Origin: Megascapheus bottae
Lineage: Eukaryota > Chordata > Mammalia > Rodentia > Geomyidae
Assembly (NCBI GenBank): GCA_024803745.1
Contig: JANJXV010000099.1
Coordinates: 2,914,001-2,978,000, forward strand
DNA length: 64,000 bases
Direction: 5' to 3'
Shown: positions 22,672 to 33,712 of the stretch, one piece after another
Layout: every line of letters starts with the position of its first letter
How positions within the stretch are numbered: the stretch's first letter is position 1
Notes under the pieces: generated by a model
Told to the model about the DNA's origin: nothing
The model's input: the letters and a program-made list of their open reading frames with translations, nothing else
Database searches by the model: none
Program-made: the position numbers and the translations under genes

Positions 22672-23196
22672 TTAGCAAAGTAAATACAATGAATACTTGA
22701 CAAGAATCATGAGAGCAAGATAAAGAGACGTCTTTTTAGGAAGGGGACAGGGAAGCTCTAAATCCAGACTGGCCTCCAAGTTGCCTTCAGACAGTAATTC
22801 TACTTCCGAGTCCTCAGAAGGGTCTCCTTCCTCATGAGAAACAGAATGTCCTTCCTGAGTTAAGAGGGGGATGGATTCTGGTTTGTCGAATGGAGATTGA
22901 GTCTCTTTTAGTGAGATGTATGGGTCTGGATATTCTGTGAGGATGGATTCATTTTCCTCCAATGAATCCAGTATTGAGAGTACACTTGCTGCTTCCCATG
23001 GGGACATTTTCCATGAGCCCAGCGTGTGCCCCTTCAGCTTGCACAATAAGTGGAGTGTTCTCTGACTCAGATGGACTGACTCTGGGTGGAGTGTGAAAGG
23101 AAACGGAAGGAAATCTGGCTGCTCTTTTTCTTCCTCCATAGTATCTGCAGGTTCAACTGTGTCACACATGGGGTTCAGAGCAAAAGGTATATCCAT
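22672..23196 (-). CDS. 174-residue open frame with a RasGEF-entry-like segment
   Basis: An uninterrupted frame starting MDIPFALNPMCDTVEPADTM. After an acidic linker it has DFLPFPFTLHPE...HTLGSWKM, which lines up with the F-P-x-x-L-x-x-E...C-L-G-S-x-W start of the RalGDS catalytic domain. Beyond that, instead of the conserved catalytic helices, it is an acidic Ser/Glu-rich sequence (LLTQEGHSVSHEEGDPSEDS) ending in a hydrophobic stretch. It could be a chance-preserved part of a pseudogene or the C-terminal exon of a truncated RalGDS-like protein. An in-frame stop lies 13-15 bases upstream of the ATG. Confidence 0.35.
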   Translation of the reverse strand: MDIPFALNPMCDTVEPADTMEEEKEQPDFLPFPFTLHPESVHLSQRTLHLLCKLKGHTLGSWKMSPWEAASVLSILDSLEENESILTEYPDPYISLKETQSPFDKPESIPLLTQEGHSVSHEEGDPSEDSEVELLSEGNLEASLDLELPCPLPKKTSLYLALMILVKYSLYLLC

Positions 23197-23641
23197 AGGA
23201 CTCTAAACCTGTTTGGTAATTTCTACAGAAGGCCCATGCTTTCTGGAGTGCAGTGATGATTCTCAGTCTCCATCAGTCACCAGCTCCATTGGTGGGTTTT
23301 TCATCCGGAGTTCAGGATAAGCTCTTACACGATGACCCAAACCTAAGAATGGAAAAAGGTACAGAGTGGACAGAGTGGACTCTGCAAGTTGAAGTGTCAC
23401 TCAACTTCCATGAGGATCTAATGGAGGAACCTGTAGAACTGGAGTTTGGACTGAAAACTGAGGAGGTGTAGGGTCTTTCTAATGAGTGCTTATTCCCGAG
23501 TCCTTTCAGAGGACAGACATTACCTGGCTGACACCACCCATAAAGGGCATTTTGCCAAGCTCTGTAGAAGTAAGGGCCAACCAATATCTAGACCACATGG
23601 GCTTCCTACTCACAGGTTCTGAGGCACCCACACCAGGACTT

Positions 23642-23835
23642 CTACTTTTTCTTGTTCTTACTGGTCATATATTCCTCCAGCTGGTCAAAAAGTTTGTGTT
23701 TAGAAGAGCAGGTCCAAAGCCGACATGTGGAGCCTCATATAGAGCTTGAGTTGTGTCAGGGTGTGGCAGTTCTTGAACTCGTAGAAATCACTCGGGTAGA
23801 AGTCCATTCACATCGTATAGATGGAACACATGATG
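23642..23835 (-). pseudogene. RalGDS-like exon: end of RasGEF_N
   Basis: After an acceptor-like CCCACAG, the frame reads SIMCSIYTM, a TGA, then MDFYPSDFYEFKNCHTLTQL and KLYMRLHMSALDLLF. This fits the RalGDS segment after ...SILGTWLDQYSEDF (same spacing of DF, L-x-Q-L, L-M/V-x-L). After LLF the frame shifts by one base and continues KHKLFDQLEEYMTSKNKKK before a stop. The TGA and the slip make it non-functional as a contiguous exon. Confidence 0.65.
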
Positions 23836-24129
23836 CTGTGGGCACATTCGGTACAAGGAAAGTGAGAGCCTTCTCTCTCCATCCTGAGCCTTTTACCAAA
23901 GCCCCTTTCTTGCAGGATTCTAATGCTGTGGCTGTCCTGCAGAGATGTGCACTTATGTGCTGGGAGGGGGGTAAGAGACACTCGAGAACAGGATGACTTT
24001 TACACCCCACTTCCAGAAGCTTCTGAGAGAGGCCTCTATGCATCTGTCCAAAGTCAACGCACCTTAAATTAACTAAGTAAATGCTCTAAATAAATCAATA
24101 AGTGAATGCTCTACATAAAGAACTAAATA

Positions 24130-24345
24130 CTCATTGCTCTAATCTTAGCCACCCAGCAGGCTGAGCTCTGAAGATCACAGTGGAAAGCCAGTCTAGTAAG
24201 TAAAAGTCTAAAGGCACTTGTCTTCAATTAGGCAGCAAAAAGCCAGAACTTGACCTATGACTCAAATGGTACAGTGCTAATTTTTGAACACCAAAGGGAT
24301 GGCATTTAGACCTGGGTTCAGGTTCAAGTGGCAGCACTGGACCAC
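24130..24345 (+). mobile_element. SINE, diverged B1-like/Geo composite
   Basis: 'attgctctaatcttagccac' and 'ccagcaggctgagctctgaa' form a B1-like head. 'tgacctatgactcaaatggt' and 'agacctgggttcaggttcaa' are Geo-like. It lies between the two RasGEF_N exons. Confidence 0.75.
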
Positions 24346-24786
24346 ACACCAAAATGTAAATGCTTTCAGGTTCTAACAGGCAAAGCTATCACAATCCCTC
24401 CCTGATGGCTCAAAAGTGATTCAGCCCCCAGCTTTTCCTCTGACTCCAGTATTTCACAGGCCTCCGCCATTAGTAGTGACACCTCATTTCTTACTGGGAA
24501 ATGGGATTTCCTAGGATGTCACCTAGGTGAGGGCTGCAGTTGGGAGCCACTTACTCATGCCTGAAATCCAACTTCTCAGTAAGCACACTGTTGAGACTCC
24601 AGTAGCTTGTGAGGGAAATGAAATGGCATGGTGTCCCAGTCATAATAAAGTAGTTTGTGCACTTGTATCATGCTTACCTCCCCTGTGAACACCCCAGTGA
24701 AACAAACAGGCTCAGAGAGGAGCCAAGTATTCCAAGACTTGGCCAGGAGTGGTGAGCAAACATGGGTTTGGAGGGGGAACACTCAC

Positions 24787-24980
24787 TTTTTCAAGAGAAT
24801 TTCCAGCAACTACTACATTGTCCTCCACTATTTGAAATTGTGCAGGAAGTTTCCCACATAAAAGAGATCACCTTTCTGGTAGGCAGGGATCAGCTTTGTC
24901 AGCAGCATCTCCAACAGGCCTTCCTCCAGGATGCACAGGTTACAAGGCTCATTCAGAGTCTGAGCTGACTTACCATCACA
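24787..24980 (-). pseudogene. RalGDS-like exon: RasGEF_N
   Basis: Acceptor-like 'ttttgccaatacag' precedes the exon and donor GTGAGTG follows it. The frame gives CDGKSAQTLNEPC, then LEEGLLEMLLTKLIPAYQKG and DLFYVGNFLHNF. It matches the RalGDS RasGEF_N start with the same spacing (C...S-A-x-x-L-x-E-x-C, G-x-L-E-x-L, L-x-P-A-x-Q, D-L-x-Y-V-x-x-F-L). Three in-frame TAG codons (24,828-24,830, 24,813-24,815, 24,810-24,812) fall in the next segment, before LLEILLKK. RasGEF_N normally packs against and stabilises the catalytic domain. Confidence 0.75.
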
Positions 24981-25139
24981 CTGTATTGGCAAAACAGTGG
25001 ATATTTCAAACGTAGGAATGGGACCACACTTCACACTGAGGAATTGGTATAGAGTAGATTGGAAATGACACACTCTAATCTCAGTATAGTCACTTGAAAG
25101 CACACAAGAAGGTTGTAGTTTGTGGGCAGGATGATGGGT

Positions 25140-25385
25140 TCAAATAGGTTTCCTCTCAATATACCTCATCTGAGTTTCCCTGGAGTTTCCTGGCTTTCTT
25201 CCTAGAGAAATGCCTGATATACTGGAATTTTGTCTTGGCCCTGATCCAGCATCTACTTCTTCAAGTGAGACATCCATATCTCTCATGCCTGAGATCCAAG
25301 CCTCCTGACCTTTGGCAACAGCACAGCAACATCTTTCTTCCTCCTGAGCCACAGGCCAAGGGAGCTGACTTGAGCTGGTTGTCAC
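25140..25385 (-). pseudogene. Putative 5' exon of the RalGDS-like gene
   Basis: The frame reads VAQEEERCCCAVAKGQEAW and SGMRDMDVSLEEV, and ends after ...GNSRETQMR at a possible donor (AG/GTATAT). The same frame, slightly shortened, survives in the three array paralogues (43,801, 51,205 and 58,623, plus strand), with most changes conservative. It is not clearly alignable to the RalGDS N-terminus. I place it in the gene by position and by its putative splice donor. It could also be non-coding. Confidence 0.35.
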
Positions 25386-25734
25386 ATACAGTGGCTTGGT
25401 TACCAGGGTTCCATATTCTGTTCCATTGTGAGGGAGGTAGGGTCACCTTTCAAGGCCCAATGACCAAAGCTCCTTGCTCACAGAACACCTCCCCAAAGAC
25501 ATACTGGAGGCTGAATCTCCCTTCCCACCTCACATATGGATGTAGTAAACAGCACACCTTTTTGTTCAAATCCCAAGTCATTAACTAGGCGTAAGTGTTA
25601 GCCTGGTCTCAGGCTCAAGGAGCCTTTCTTAGGTAAGATCCAAAATTAACTGTCACTATTCCCCTTAGACTTCACAAGACATTTTGCTTCACAGTGCCTT
25701 CTCAGCTTGCATTTTGCCTCTTGCACATTTTTTT

Positions 25735-25912
25735 GCTAGTCCTGGGACTTGACCTCAGAGCCTGACCATTGTTCTTAGGCTTTCTTTAGGCTATAGCTGT
25801 CCCACCAAGCCACAGCACCACTTCCAGAGTTTTCTATGTATATGGTACTGCAGAATCAAACCGGACTCTTTTTGTGTTTTAGCCAAGCACTCTACAAATA
25901 GATGAAAGACCC
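25735..25912 (-). mobile_element. SINE, IDL-Geo dimer (shared with the array)
   Basis: The complement of Geo ('gctagtcctgggacttgacc') is followed by the complement of the ID-like head ('tagccaagcactctacaaat'). The same insertion appears in plus orientation in each array unit (for example 43,230-43,412). Confidence 0.88.
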
Positions 25913-26164
25913 AGGCCATCTTGCACATATTTTTCACTTCAATCTACTAGGACGTTGTTAGGTTTCTGTATCCTAATCTATTTTTCTTCCTGATGAATAT
26001 CTGTGCTGTCATCTGTAAAAATGCAAGTGGGAAAATCACAGAAGCATTGGTGACATAAAAAAAAGTCTTACAGACATAGATAAGTGTTCATTCTTTGTAG
26101 GAGAAAGGATATTTTGATATGAAGATGATGAATATTTATAAATACTTAATCGGGGTTTAGACTT

Positions 26165-26340
26165 TGGCCCAGTGGTAGAGTGCTTGCCTAGCATCCATGA
26201 AGATCTAGGTTTGAGTCCTTAATATCACACAGATATAAAAATCCATATGGCAATGTGGCTCAAGTGGCAGAGGGCTAGACTTGGGAAAAGCCAAGAGCAG
26301 TGCTCAGGCCCTGAGTTCAAGCCCCAGGAATGGCAGAAAA
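26165..26340 (+). mobile_element. SINE, IDL-Geo dimer (shared with the array)
   Basis: 'cccagtggtagagtgcttgc' and 'ctagcatccatgaagatcta' form the head. 'gcaatgtggctcaagtggca' and 'gttcaagccccaggaatggc' form Geo, with an A-rich tail. The inverted equivalents are at 42,800, 50,194 and 57,614. Confidence 0.92.
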
Positions 26341-26470
26341 AACAAAAGAAAAGAAAAGAAAAGAAATGTGCTTTTTACAAGTTATTCACTCACAGCATTT
26401 GCCTCTGAATTCTTCGCTTCTGCATCTTGTGACTTATCCCTTTCCCTCAATGTAGACAAGAAAAACAGAT

Positions 26471-27417
26471 TTTTTACTTGCTATCCTGTTGTCCAATCTT
26501 TGGATATTAATTCAAAATACAGTATTGCCTGAAATATTGTGTGTGTGCATGTGTGTGTATCTGGCAATGTGTGCATGCACACATGTGTACAGGGTTTAGG
26601 GCTTACTCATAGGGCCTGTGTGATAACCCTCAGCATCCTTTCCTCAAAGGTATTGGTCTTTCACTTCTAGCTTATTATAACTAATTGGAGTTGAGAGATT
26701 CACCCAATTTCTTGCCCTGTGCATTGGAACCCAGTGCTGGGTTCTCATATTGTTAATTGTAGCTATAGAGAAGCCTGAGGTCTGGGGATCCTCGTTAGAA
26801 TCCAGCCCCTGAAAGAAAGTCACTGATAGAAATCTTTATCTTCAGTTAAGCACGAATAAATAAGGCAAAAGTGGAACTGTGGCTCAGTTCCTCTTGTAGC
26901 AGCCATGAGAAAATTAGTAATTGGCAGCACCTGGTCCCTGAGAGAAATCCTTAGCACTGGTTCAAAAAAAGAAAGAAAATAATGAAAAAAATTAAAACTT
27001 GCTGAGGAATCCATAAGGATAAACGTGCCTGTGAATAATCTTGTCATTTCAGATTCCCTCAAGAGCTTATGTCTCTCTATATTTTTTCAAGTTTTTTAAA
27101 GATATTTACATATTTTCTATCTTTTTAAACAGAGATAGCCATCCACAAAACACAAACACAAACTCTCACACAGTATACCACCCACCCATAAGTGTCTGGC
27201 TATGTATATATGTATAGTCATATGTATTGATCTGTCTCTCTATACTAATATATAAATGCATAAACATATGTATTTAGACAAACAGGAAACATACATAGAT
27301 AGGTCTCAGGCATTTCCAGATTTTGTGCAAGTCTTCTGAGTACAACTTACCATTGTATTGTTTGTCAAGATAGAGTCCCTCTAACTTTTGGCCAGCTTCT
27401 TGTCCTTTGATACTTTT
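26471..27417. other. Unassigned sequence
   Basis: Short TG stretches (about 26,538-26,590) and AT-rich DNA. A minus frame at 26,820-27,062 overlaps a SINE scrap ('aaagtggaactgtggctcag'). No gene is recognised. Confidence 0.45.
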
Positions 27418-27605
27418 TTCTGCCAGTCCTGGGTTTTGAACGCTAGGCCTGGATGCTGTCACTGAGCTTGAGCTTCTTGCATTCAGTAGTTTATTGCAGA
27501 TAAGAGTCTCATGGAGTTTCTGTCCTGGGCTGGCTTTGAATTGTGATCCTCAGATCTCAAACTCCTGAGTAGCTAGGATGACAGTCTTGAGCTACCAGCA
27601 CCTGG
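27418..27605 (-). mobile_element. SINE, B1-like/Geo composite
   Basis: 'ctgccagtcctgggttttga', 'gtctcatggagtttctgtcc' and 'gtagctaggatgacagtctt' mark a reversed composite SINE. It is the last recognisable repeat before copy 2 begins. Confidence 0.8.
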
Positions 27606-27813
27606 TTCCTTTGCCTCTTTTACCCTTTTTTTGGCCCCACCACAGCCATGGTATCTACCTTCCTATGTTCTCTCCACCTGCCCCCAGACAGGGTTCTGAC
27701 AGATGCTTTCCACCCACTTATTCATGTCCTCCTCTGTATTGGCTGACAGCTAAGACATGCACTCACTTGTCTGGATGCCAAACACAAAGCCATGTGATTG
27801 TTTCTCAGTCTGG

Positions 27814-29400
27814 AACATCCTATCAGATTTATAGCACCACAGAGGGTCAGGTTGATGCTCCTCCAGGGCTTCTTAAATTGTTCTCATATTAATCCACAAC
27901 ACGTTTGTCATCACTTGTCCAGCTAATTCATGGACTAAAGCAGCATTCCCTACAAACTTAGATCCCAATACCATGAGGACACTCAAGGGTGCATTAGGAG
28001 TGTGACCTGCAGATGGATGTGAGCCTGTCTAAGTTGGAGGGGATTTCTCCACCACAGGAAATGGAATACAAATTTAGAATCTGCTTTCATGAGGTGACAA
28101 TCTCTGGCAGATGTTCTTATCAAATGTGGCACTGCCTACTTCCAGCTTAAAACATGGGTTGATGCCCCAGCATAACAGTGAATGTATTCACCCCTGCACA
28201 AAACATAGGCTGGGACCCTGAACTTTCAGGTAGCATTTGGCTTTGAAGGTCATGAGATCTTAGTCTACAAATGATGAGCCCCCTCCCGTGAGGCATAGCA
28301 AACGGAGCCAAAGTGCAACCCAGTTATGCACCAGATCAAGCTTCCCTTCCTCAGTAGGGTATGGTTTGAAAACTGTGCATAGCTTCTGTTTGAAGCCAGT
28401 CCAGAAAGGAAAGTCCATGAAACTCTCATTTCCAGTTAACTGCCAAGAAAAAGCCAAAGATAGAGATGAAGCTCAAGAGAGCTAGAGAGCCATCTGAAAA
28501 GAATGGATACACCCTGCAACATCCCCATTACCTGATCTTGAAAACATCTCTGCGTGCATCCCAGCATGCAGCCAGCACATGGGGGTGACAGTGACCCCTG
28601 CGCCCATTGGCAATCTGCACTGTCTCTGACATCTGTAATGTGAACCTCATTCTGTTGGGTTTGTGAAGCGGTGTCAACCCTGCAGAAGGACCCAACTGTG
28701 CCCTACCTCCCACTGTCCCCTGGGGCCCCTAGCATTCCCCCATCTGCACCCCTCCTGTGGCTTCTGATCCTAGGGAGCCCTCCTGCTCTGTCCAACACTC
28801 ACATGAAGTGCATATTTCTTCTCCTGGGGCAACTTCTCCACAGAGAGTACATGACATGCCCACTCTCCAGGCACGGGGAGATCCTGCCCAAGTAGCAAAT
28901 CAGTGATAAGGACATAAAGTGATGAATAGAATTTTAGATCCTGATGGTAGACAGTCTGCAAAATCCAAGGGAGAATGGAATTGGAGGGGACCAGGGATCA
29001 GGATGTGGGCATGGAACTTCCCTGCCAAGGGGGTAGGGGAAGTCACAGGCTGGGGGATGCACAGGATTATCCATGGGCCCTGTGCAGCTACTGGGTCACC
29101 CCCTTCTTCATCTCAGCCTTTGGCTTTGAGCTCTGTGATCGTCAAGATGTGCACACTCTGTACTCTGGCTGACAGAAGAAAGGACCCTGGGAAGACAATT
29201 GTAGACCCTTTGTGAGTGTAGGAAGGGGTAGGCTGGACACCCAGTCCAAGAGGAGCTAAAACTGGAGTCGAGGGGTGTGCAAGGAGTGGGTGTGAGGGTT
29301 GTGGGCAGTCACAGTCACGGCAGAGGTGGCTCTGTCTGTGGGGTGAGTGCCTCCCTGCAGGCACAGCACTGGACATATCAGAGATCCACATGAAAAGGAA
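27814..29400. other. Copy 2 of the unassigned 1-1,585 block
   Basis: Near-identical to the start of the window, with scattered substitutions. No gene is recognised. Confidence 0.5.
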
Positions 29401-29514
29401 AAGCTGGAAATGGCACTATGGTTCAAATGGTAGAGCATCAACCTTGAGCAAAAGAGCTCAGGGACAGTACCCAGGACCTGAGTTCAAGCCTCATGACTGT
29501 AAAAGAAAAAGAAC
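29401..29514 (+). mobile_element. SINE, Geo monomer (copy 2)
   Basis: Same element as at 1,586-1,700. Confidence 0.8.
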
Positions 29515-30753
29515 CAGGACTATGACAGGGAATCTGGTATTCTCTTGGTCTAATCAGACACAAGAAGAGGCCGGGATAGGCTGTGGAAAAACACAGAGAA
29601 CATCTTCCCCCAGCTCATCCTGTCCTGCATGCAGGGACAGCCATGTAACTAGGGCTACAGTGAGATCATCTTCACCCCTGTGCTGCCATCTGAATTGTAG
29701 GCCTCTGTCCTGCATGGGGTGTCCTGATGGCTGAGCAGGTGCCCTAACCCTAGATGGAGAGCAGCCACTGACTGTGGTAGCTAAGGAGAGATCTGTTCCA
29801 TAGCTATCAGGCCACCCAGCATGGGAGCCATAACCACCCCTCACCCATGTAGAGGCCAATGGTTTTCCAGGTGCTACTAACATTGCCCCACCCCTAGCTC
29901 TGGGTACACGTGACATTCCCTCCACAAGGAGCAGGACTAAGTGAAGGATCAGGAAGCTGCCTATGGGCTTCAGATGATGGCCAGGCTGGCACTACAGATG
30001 GCCTCAATCTGTCAGCACCTTCCCCTGCCTCCATCCTTCCTCCATCATGCCTCTCTACCTCCCACCCATTAACCTTGGAAACCAATGAACTGGGCTCTCA
30101 TCATTCCTCTCATCTCTTCACCCACCTTGCCATGCGTCCATCCCTCTGTCACTTCCACCCCACACACATCTCACCACCAGCCACCCTCTAGCTTATGAGG
30201 ATCCCAGAGGAAGCTCTTGGTGAAGGGCTTGTGACCACAAAACAGTTACTATCACCCGCTCCGGCCTGATCCACCACAGAATAAGAACAGCCAAGCAGGC
30301 ACACACTGCAGCAGAGTTGCTCTGCTGCCACTCTGATTTCTTCAGGGCCAGGACCTGGCTCTCCTCAGCCTCTCAGCTCAGTAACCAGAACATTGTGCTT
30401 TCACAGAGCCATGGCTTCCAGTCTCCATGGACACAATGACATCAAGGTGATGCCAACTTCCCCATCTCTATATACTTCTAACTATGGGATGGGAGCTGAG
30501 GTTCTCTTCTGTCACTCCATCCGCTAAGAGGCTCATGCAGATTTCTATCCTTTGCTCATCATGGTGACTCTTTGGTTAACAAGTCACTGCTGGGCTTCCA
30601 GTTCACCACATATAGAACCCATACTCCAACACTTTTCTTAGAAGGACTGATGACTTTTAAATATTCTCTAGTTTTAAATTTCTAGTTCCTTCTCTCTTTC
30701 ATTTATATATTTCCCTTCCTCACATCCTTCTCTTTTTTACCTTCCTTCTTTCA
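29515..30753. other. Copy 2 of the unassigned 1.7-2.9 kb block
   Basis: As in copy 1, several short frames on both strands overlap and none resembles a known family. Confidence 0.5.
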
Positions 30754-30965
30754 TTCCTGGCCTTGAACTCAAAACCTGGAGCGTTTTCTTAGCTTTTCTT
30801 TGCTCAAGGTAGCACTCTAGCTCTTGAGCCACAGCTCTACTTCAATCTTTGTTCTTGCTCTAAACTGGGAGTATGAGTCTCATGCATTTTTCCCTTTGCT
30901 GGGTTGGTTTTAAACCACAATACTAAGATCAGGATCCTGAATATGCCTCGGATTACAGGTATTAT
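30754..30965 (-). mobile_element. Diverged SINE (copy 2)
   Basis: Same insertion as at 2,938-3,150. Confidence 0.75.
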
Positions 30966-31905
30966 TTAATCAAAACAAATTCCTGATTTCTTTTTTAGAC
31001 ATAATTAGTTCTTTCAGGTGAGCCACCAGCCACTCATGCAAGAGCATTGCAGGATCCCAGCATTCATCTTGTCTCCAGTCTTATTCCATCCATCTCACAA
31101 TGGTCATCTAAAACACCCTGCTGCATGCTTGAAGTCACAAGGAACGTTCTCAACGCCATGAGAAGCCCCCTTAAGCTCTGCCTCAGACATGCCCAGCCCC
31201 CATCCCACTTCCACATGAGCATTTGATTAGGAGAATGTTCCTGAGTACATCATCATCTTTTCCTCACCATTCAAATTTCATCTTTGGAGTCATTTCTCCC
31301 AGACAAAGAGGAACATGATCCATGGTTTGATAGCAGCTCCAGCTTCATAGTCCCAGCCACCAACACCCCCCCCATTACCTTCCCAGACACCTGAATTCAA
31401 GAACAATGTTTTCACTAACCCTGACTCTTATCAAATGTTTTAACTTATACAGTGCATTAAAATAATTTTACTAAATGGAATAAACACATGGCATCAAGCT
31501 TCAGAATCTTTGCACCTGAACTTTTAGTGAATAACAGACACACCAGCATTTCTGTAGCCAACAGAAATCTTAGCTTTGAGATTTCAGCATTCCTGGTATC
31601 CAAGTTTGGATGTGCTAACACTGCCCTTAATGAGGCACTTCAACCACACAATCCCACAACAATCAATGTCTTTTGACATTCACTGGTAGGTGGTGCTAGG
31701 AAAAAGACTGATGTGCCAACTCCATGCTGGCTTGACCTATGCCATCTTCAAACCTGGAGCAAGTGGGGCTCCTCTCTCCGTGACATCTTTTGTGTACTAC
31801 CCCAGGAGGACCTTTACCTTGAGTCAAAATTATGAAGACTATCTCTACCAGCAAAGATTCCAGTGAGATGTGCCTACATGGATAAAGCTAAAATCTCACT
31901 AAAGT
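30966..31905. other. Copy 2 of the unassigned 3.2-4.1 kb block
   Basis: Contains the retained 62-codon frame at 31,488-31,676 (last residue Phe here, Ile in copy 1). Confidence 0.4.
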
Positions 31906-32135
31906 GAGGTTGTTGGCAGTGCTGGAGCCTGAACTCAGAGCCTGGGCACTAAGCATTTGTACTCAAGACTAGCCCTTTACCACTTGAGCCCAAACTCCAT
32001 TCCCAGCTGTTTTTATTTTTGGTAGTAAGAATCTATCAGATTTTCCTGTTCTAGGTGACTTGGAACTTCCATACTCAGATCTCAGCCTCCTGACCAGCCT
32101 GGATTAAAAGTGTGGATCAGCCATGCGCCACACCT
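31906..32135 (-). mobile_element. Diverged SINE (copy 2)
   Basis: Same insertion as at 4,091-4,320. Confidence 0.75.
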
Positions 32136-32520
32136 GAGGACTTCTGCCAGCACATTTTTTCCCAAAAATTGGAAGAGGAAGATGAGAGAGGATTGGGCTC
32201 ATCCTGACCTGCATATTAAGGAGAGCATCAGCCCGTGAAATTCATTCCCTGTTGTAGGCTGCTGGAGAAAAGGTAGCAAATAGGCACAGGCTGGCAGCAG
32301 ATGCCACAGAACAACTTGTGACCAAGACTCCCAGAGCAGACCTCAGAATCGATGACAGAGTTGGATCTATCCAGTAACAGAGGCAGTGGTGACACCTGAA
32401 ACTGCACGTTTGAGCCTTTGCTGCTAGTAAACAGGGCCTCCTATGTCTCAAAGAGAAAGGTGAGATTTTGGTGGAGAAGGTGAGATTAAACATTATGTAT
32501 CATGCCAGAAGACAGACTAT

Positions 32521-32985
32521 AAGGGGTCTTTTATTATTCCAAGTGAAATTTTGGATTTCCTCTTCTGTTTCTTTAAAGAATGACATTGGGATATTGATTG
32601 AAGATTGCCATTTTTACAATATTACTCCTTCTAAACCAGGAGCATAGGTTTTTGCATTTCCTCAGTTCTGCGTTAATTTCCTTCTCCAGGGTTTATAGTT
32701 CCATCAAAATGTGCTTTACATTCTAAGTTAATTCCTAGGTATTTTATTTTCTTTGATAGCAAAATGAGTTGCTATCCTGATTCTTGCCTCATTCCTCTCA
32801 TTTGTTGGCATATAGGAAGGCAGTTGACATTGAGGGTTAATTTTATACCCTGCTACCTTACCAAAGTTTTATATCAGCTCAAGCAGGTTCGGAGTAGAGT
32901 CTATAGGGTTCTTTAAATACAGAATCATGTCATCTGTAAGGAGAGAAAGTTTCAGTTCCTCTTTCCCTTTTCCTCCTCACTCCAG
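32521..32985 (-). mobile_element. Inverted half of the twin-primed L1 (copy 2)
   Basis: Counterpart of 4,706-5,161, with the same junction to the forward half. The insertion therefore predates the duplication. Confidence 0.85.
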
Positions 32986-33370
32986 TGAGAATGGACAAGA
33001 TCCAGAAATCTAATAACGTATGCTGGAGGGGATGTGGCCAGGAGGGATCACTACTACACTGCTGGTGGGACTGCAAACTCGTTCAACCACTATGGAAAGC
33101 ACTATGGCAGTATCCCAAAAAGACTAAACATAGAGCTCCCCTGTGATCCAGCAATTTCACTACTTGCCAATCGTCCAGATAGGACACACTAAATTCACTA
33201 TAACAATAACATTTATCACAGCACTATTTACTATAACAAAGGTATGGAACCAACCCAGATGCCCATCAGTTGATGAGTAGATCAAATATGGTATTTTTAC
33301 ACAATGGAATTCTGTGCTTCTGTCAGAAAGAATGACATAGACGAATTTGTAAGGAAATAGAAAGACTGTA
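32986..33370 (+). mobile_element. Forward half of the twin-primed L1 (copy 2)
   Basis: Counterpart of 5,162-5,556. 'ctactacactgctggtggga' keeps three bases lost in copy 1 and so is closer to the intact array sequence. Confidence 0.85.
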
Positions 33371-33440
33371 AAGTTTAGAAATTAGTTTCTGTCTCCTTCT
33401 CTCTCTCCTTCTCTATCTCTGTAAAATTTAGAAGTTCCTG

Positions 33441-33457
33441 TTTCTCTCTCTTTTCTC

Positions 33458-33541
<84 letters not shown>
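33441..33541. repeat. (TC)n microsatellite (copy 2)
   Basis: Shorter and purer than the corresponding tract at 5,637-5,784. Confidence 0.97.
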
Positions 33542-33544
33542 CAA

Positions 33545-33712
33545 TCCTTAGGCTTGAACTCAGGGCCTGAGCTACTTTTGCTCAAGGTTAGCACTCTACC
33601 ATTTGAACAACAGTGCTGCTTCTGCCTTGCTCTTTTCACGTAGTATTGAGGAATCTAACCCAGGCCTTCATCCTTGATAGGTTAGCACTCTACCACTAAG
33701 CCACACAGTCAG
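33545..33712 (-). mobile_element. SINE, IDL-Geo dimer (copy 2)
   Basis: Same insertion as at 5,788-5,955. Confidence 0.85.

Larger units (their letters stand above)
22672..25445 (-). pseudogene. RalGDS-like (RasGEF) gene remnant
   Basis: Read on the minus strand, four blocks follow the order of RalGDS/RGL proteins, which activate Ral GTPases: a 5' exon-like frame (25,140-25,385), the main RasGEF_N block (24,787-24,980), the end of RasGEF_N (23,642-23,835), and a linker leading to a DFLPFP...LGSW segment (23,196 downwards). The last segment resembles the start of the catalytic RasGEF domain. The N-terminal block is broken by three in-frame TAG codons. The next block has a TGA and a one-base slip. 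No recognisable catalytic core follows. I see a decayed gene or gene fragment. Which RGL paralogue it came from cannot be told here. Its 5' part is amplified in the array at 42.5-64 kb. Confidence 0.7.
25112..26470 (-). repeat. Inverted parent-like copy of the array's 1.37-kb segment
   Basis: The reverse complement of this interval matches 42,674-44,043, 50,069-51,447 and 57,489-58,864. The match includes the shared SINEs (25,735-25,912 and 26,165-26,340 here), the 'aagatgcagaagcgaagatt'-type motif and the RalGDS-like 5' frame. Shared SINE insertions show that these are paralogous DNA segments, not independent repeats. Confidence 0.9.
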
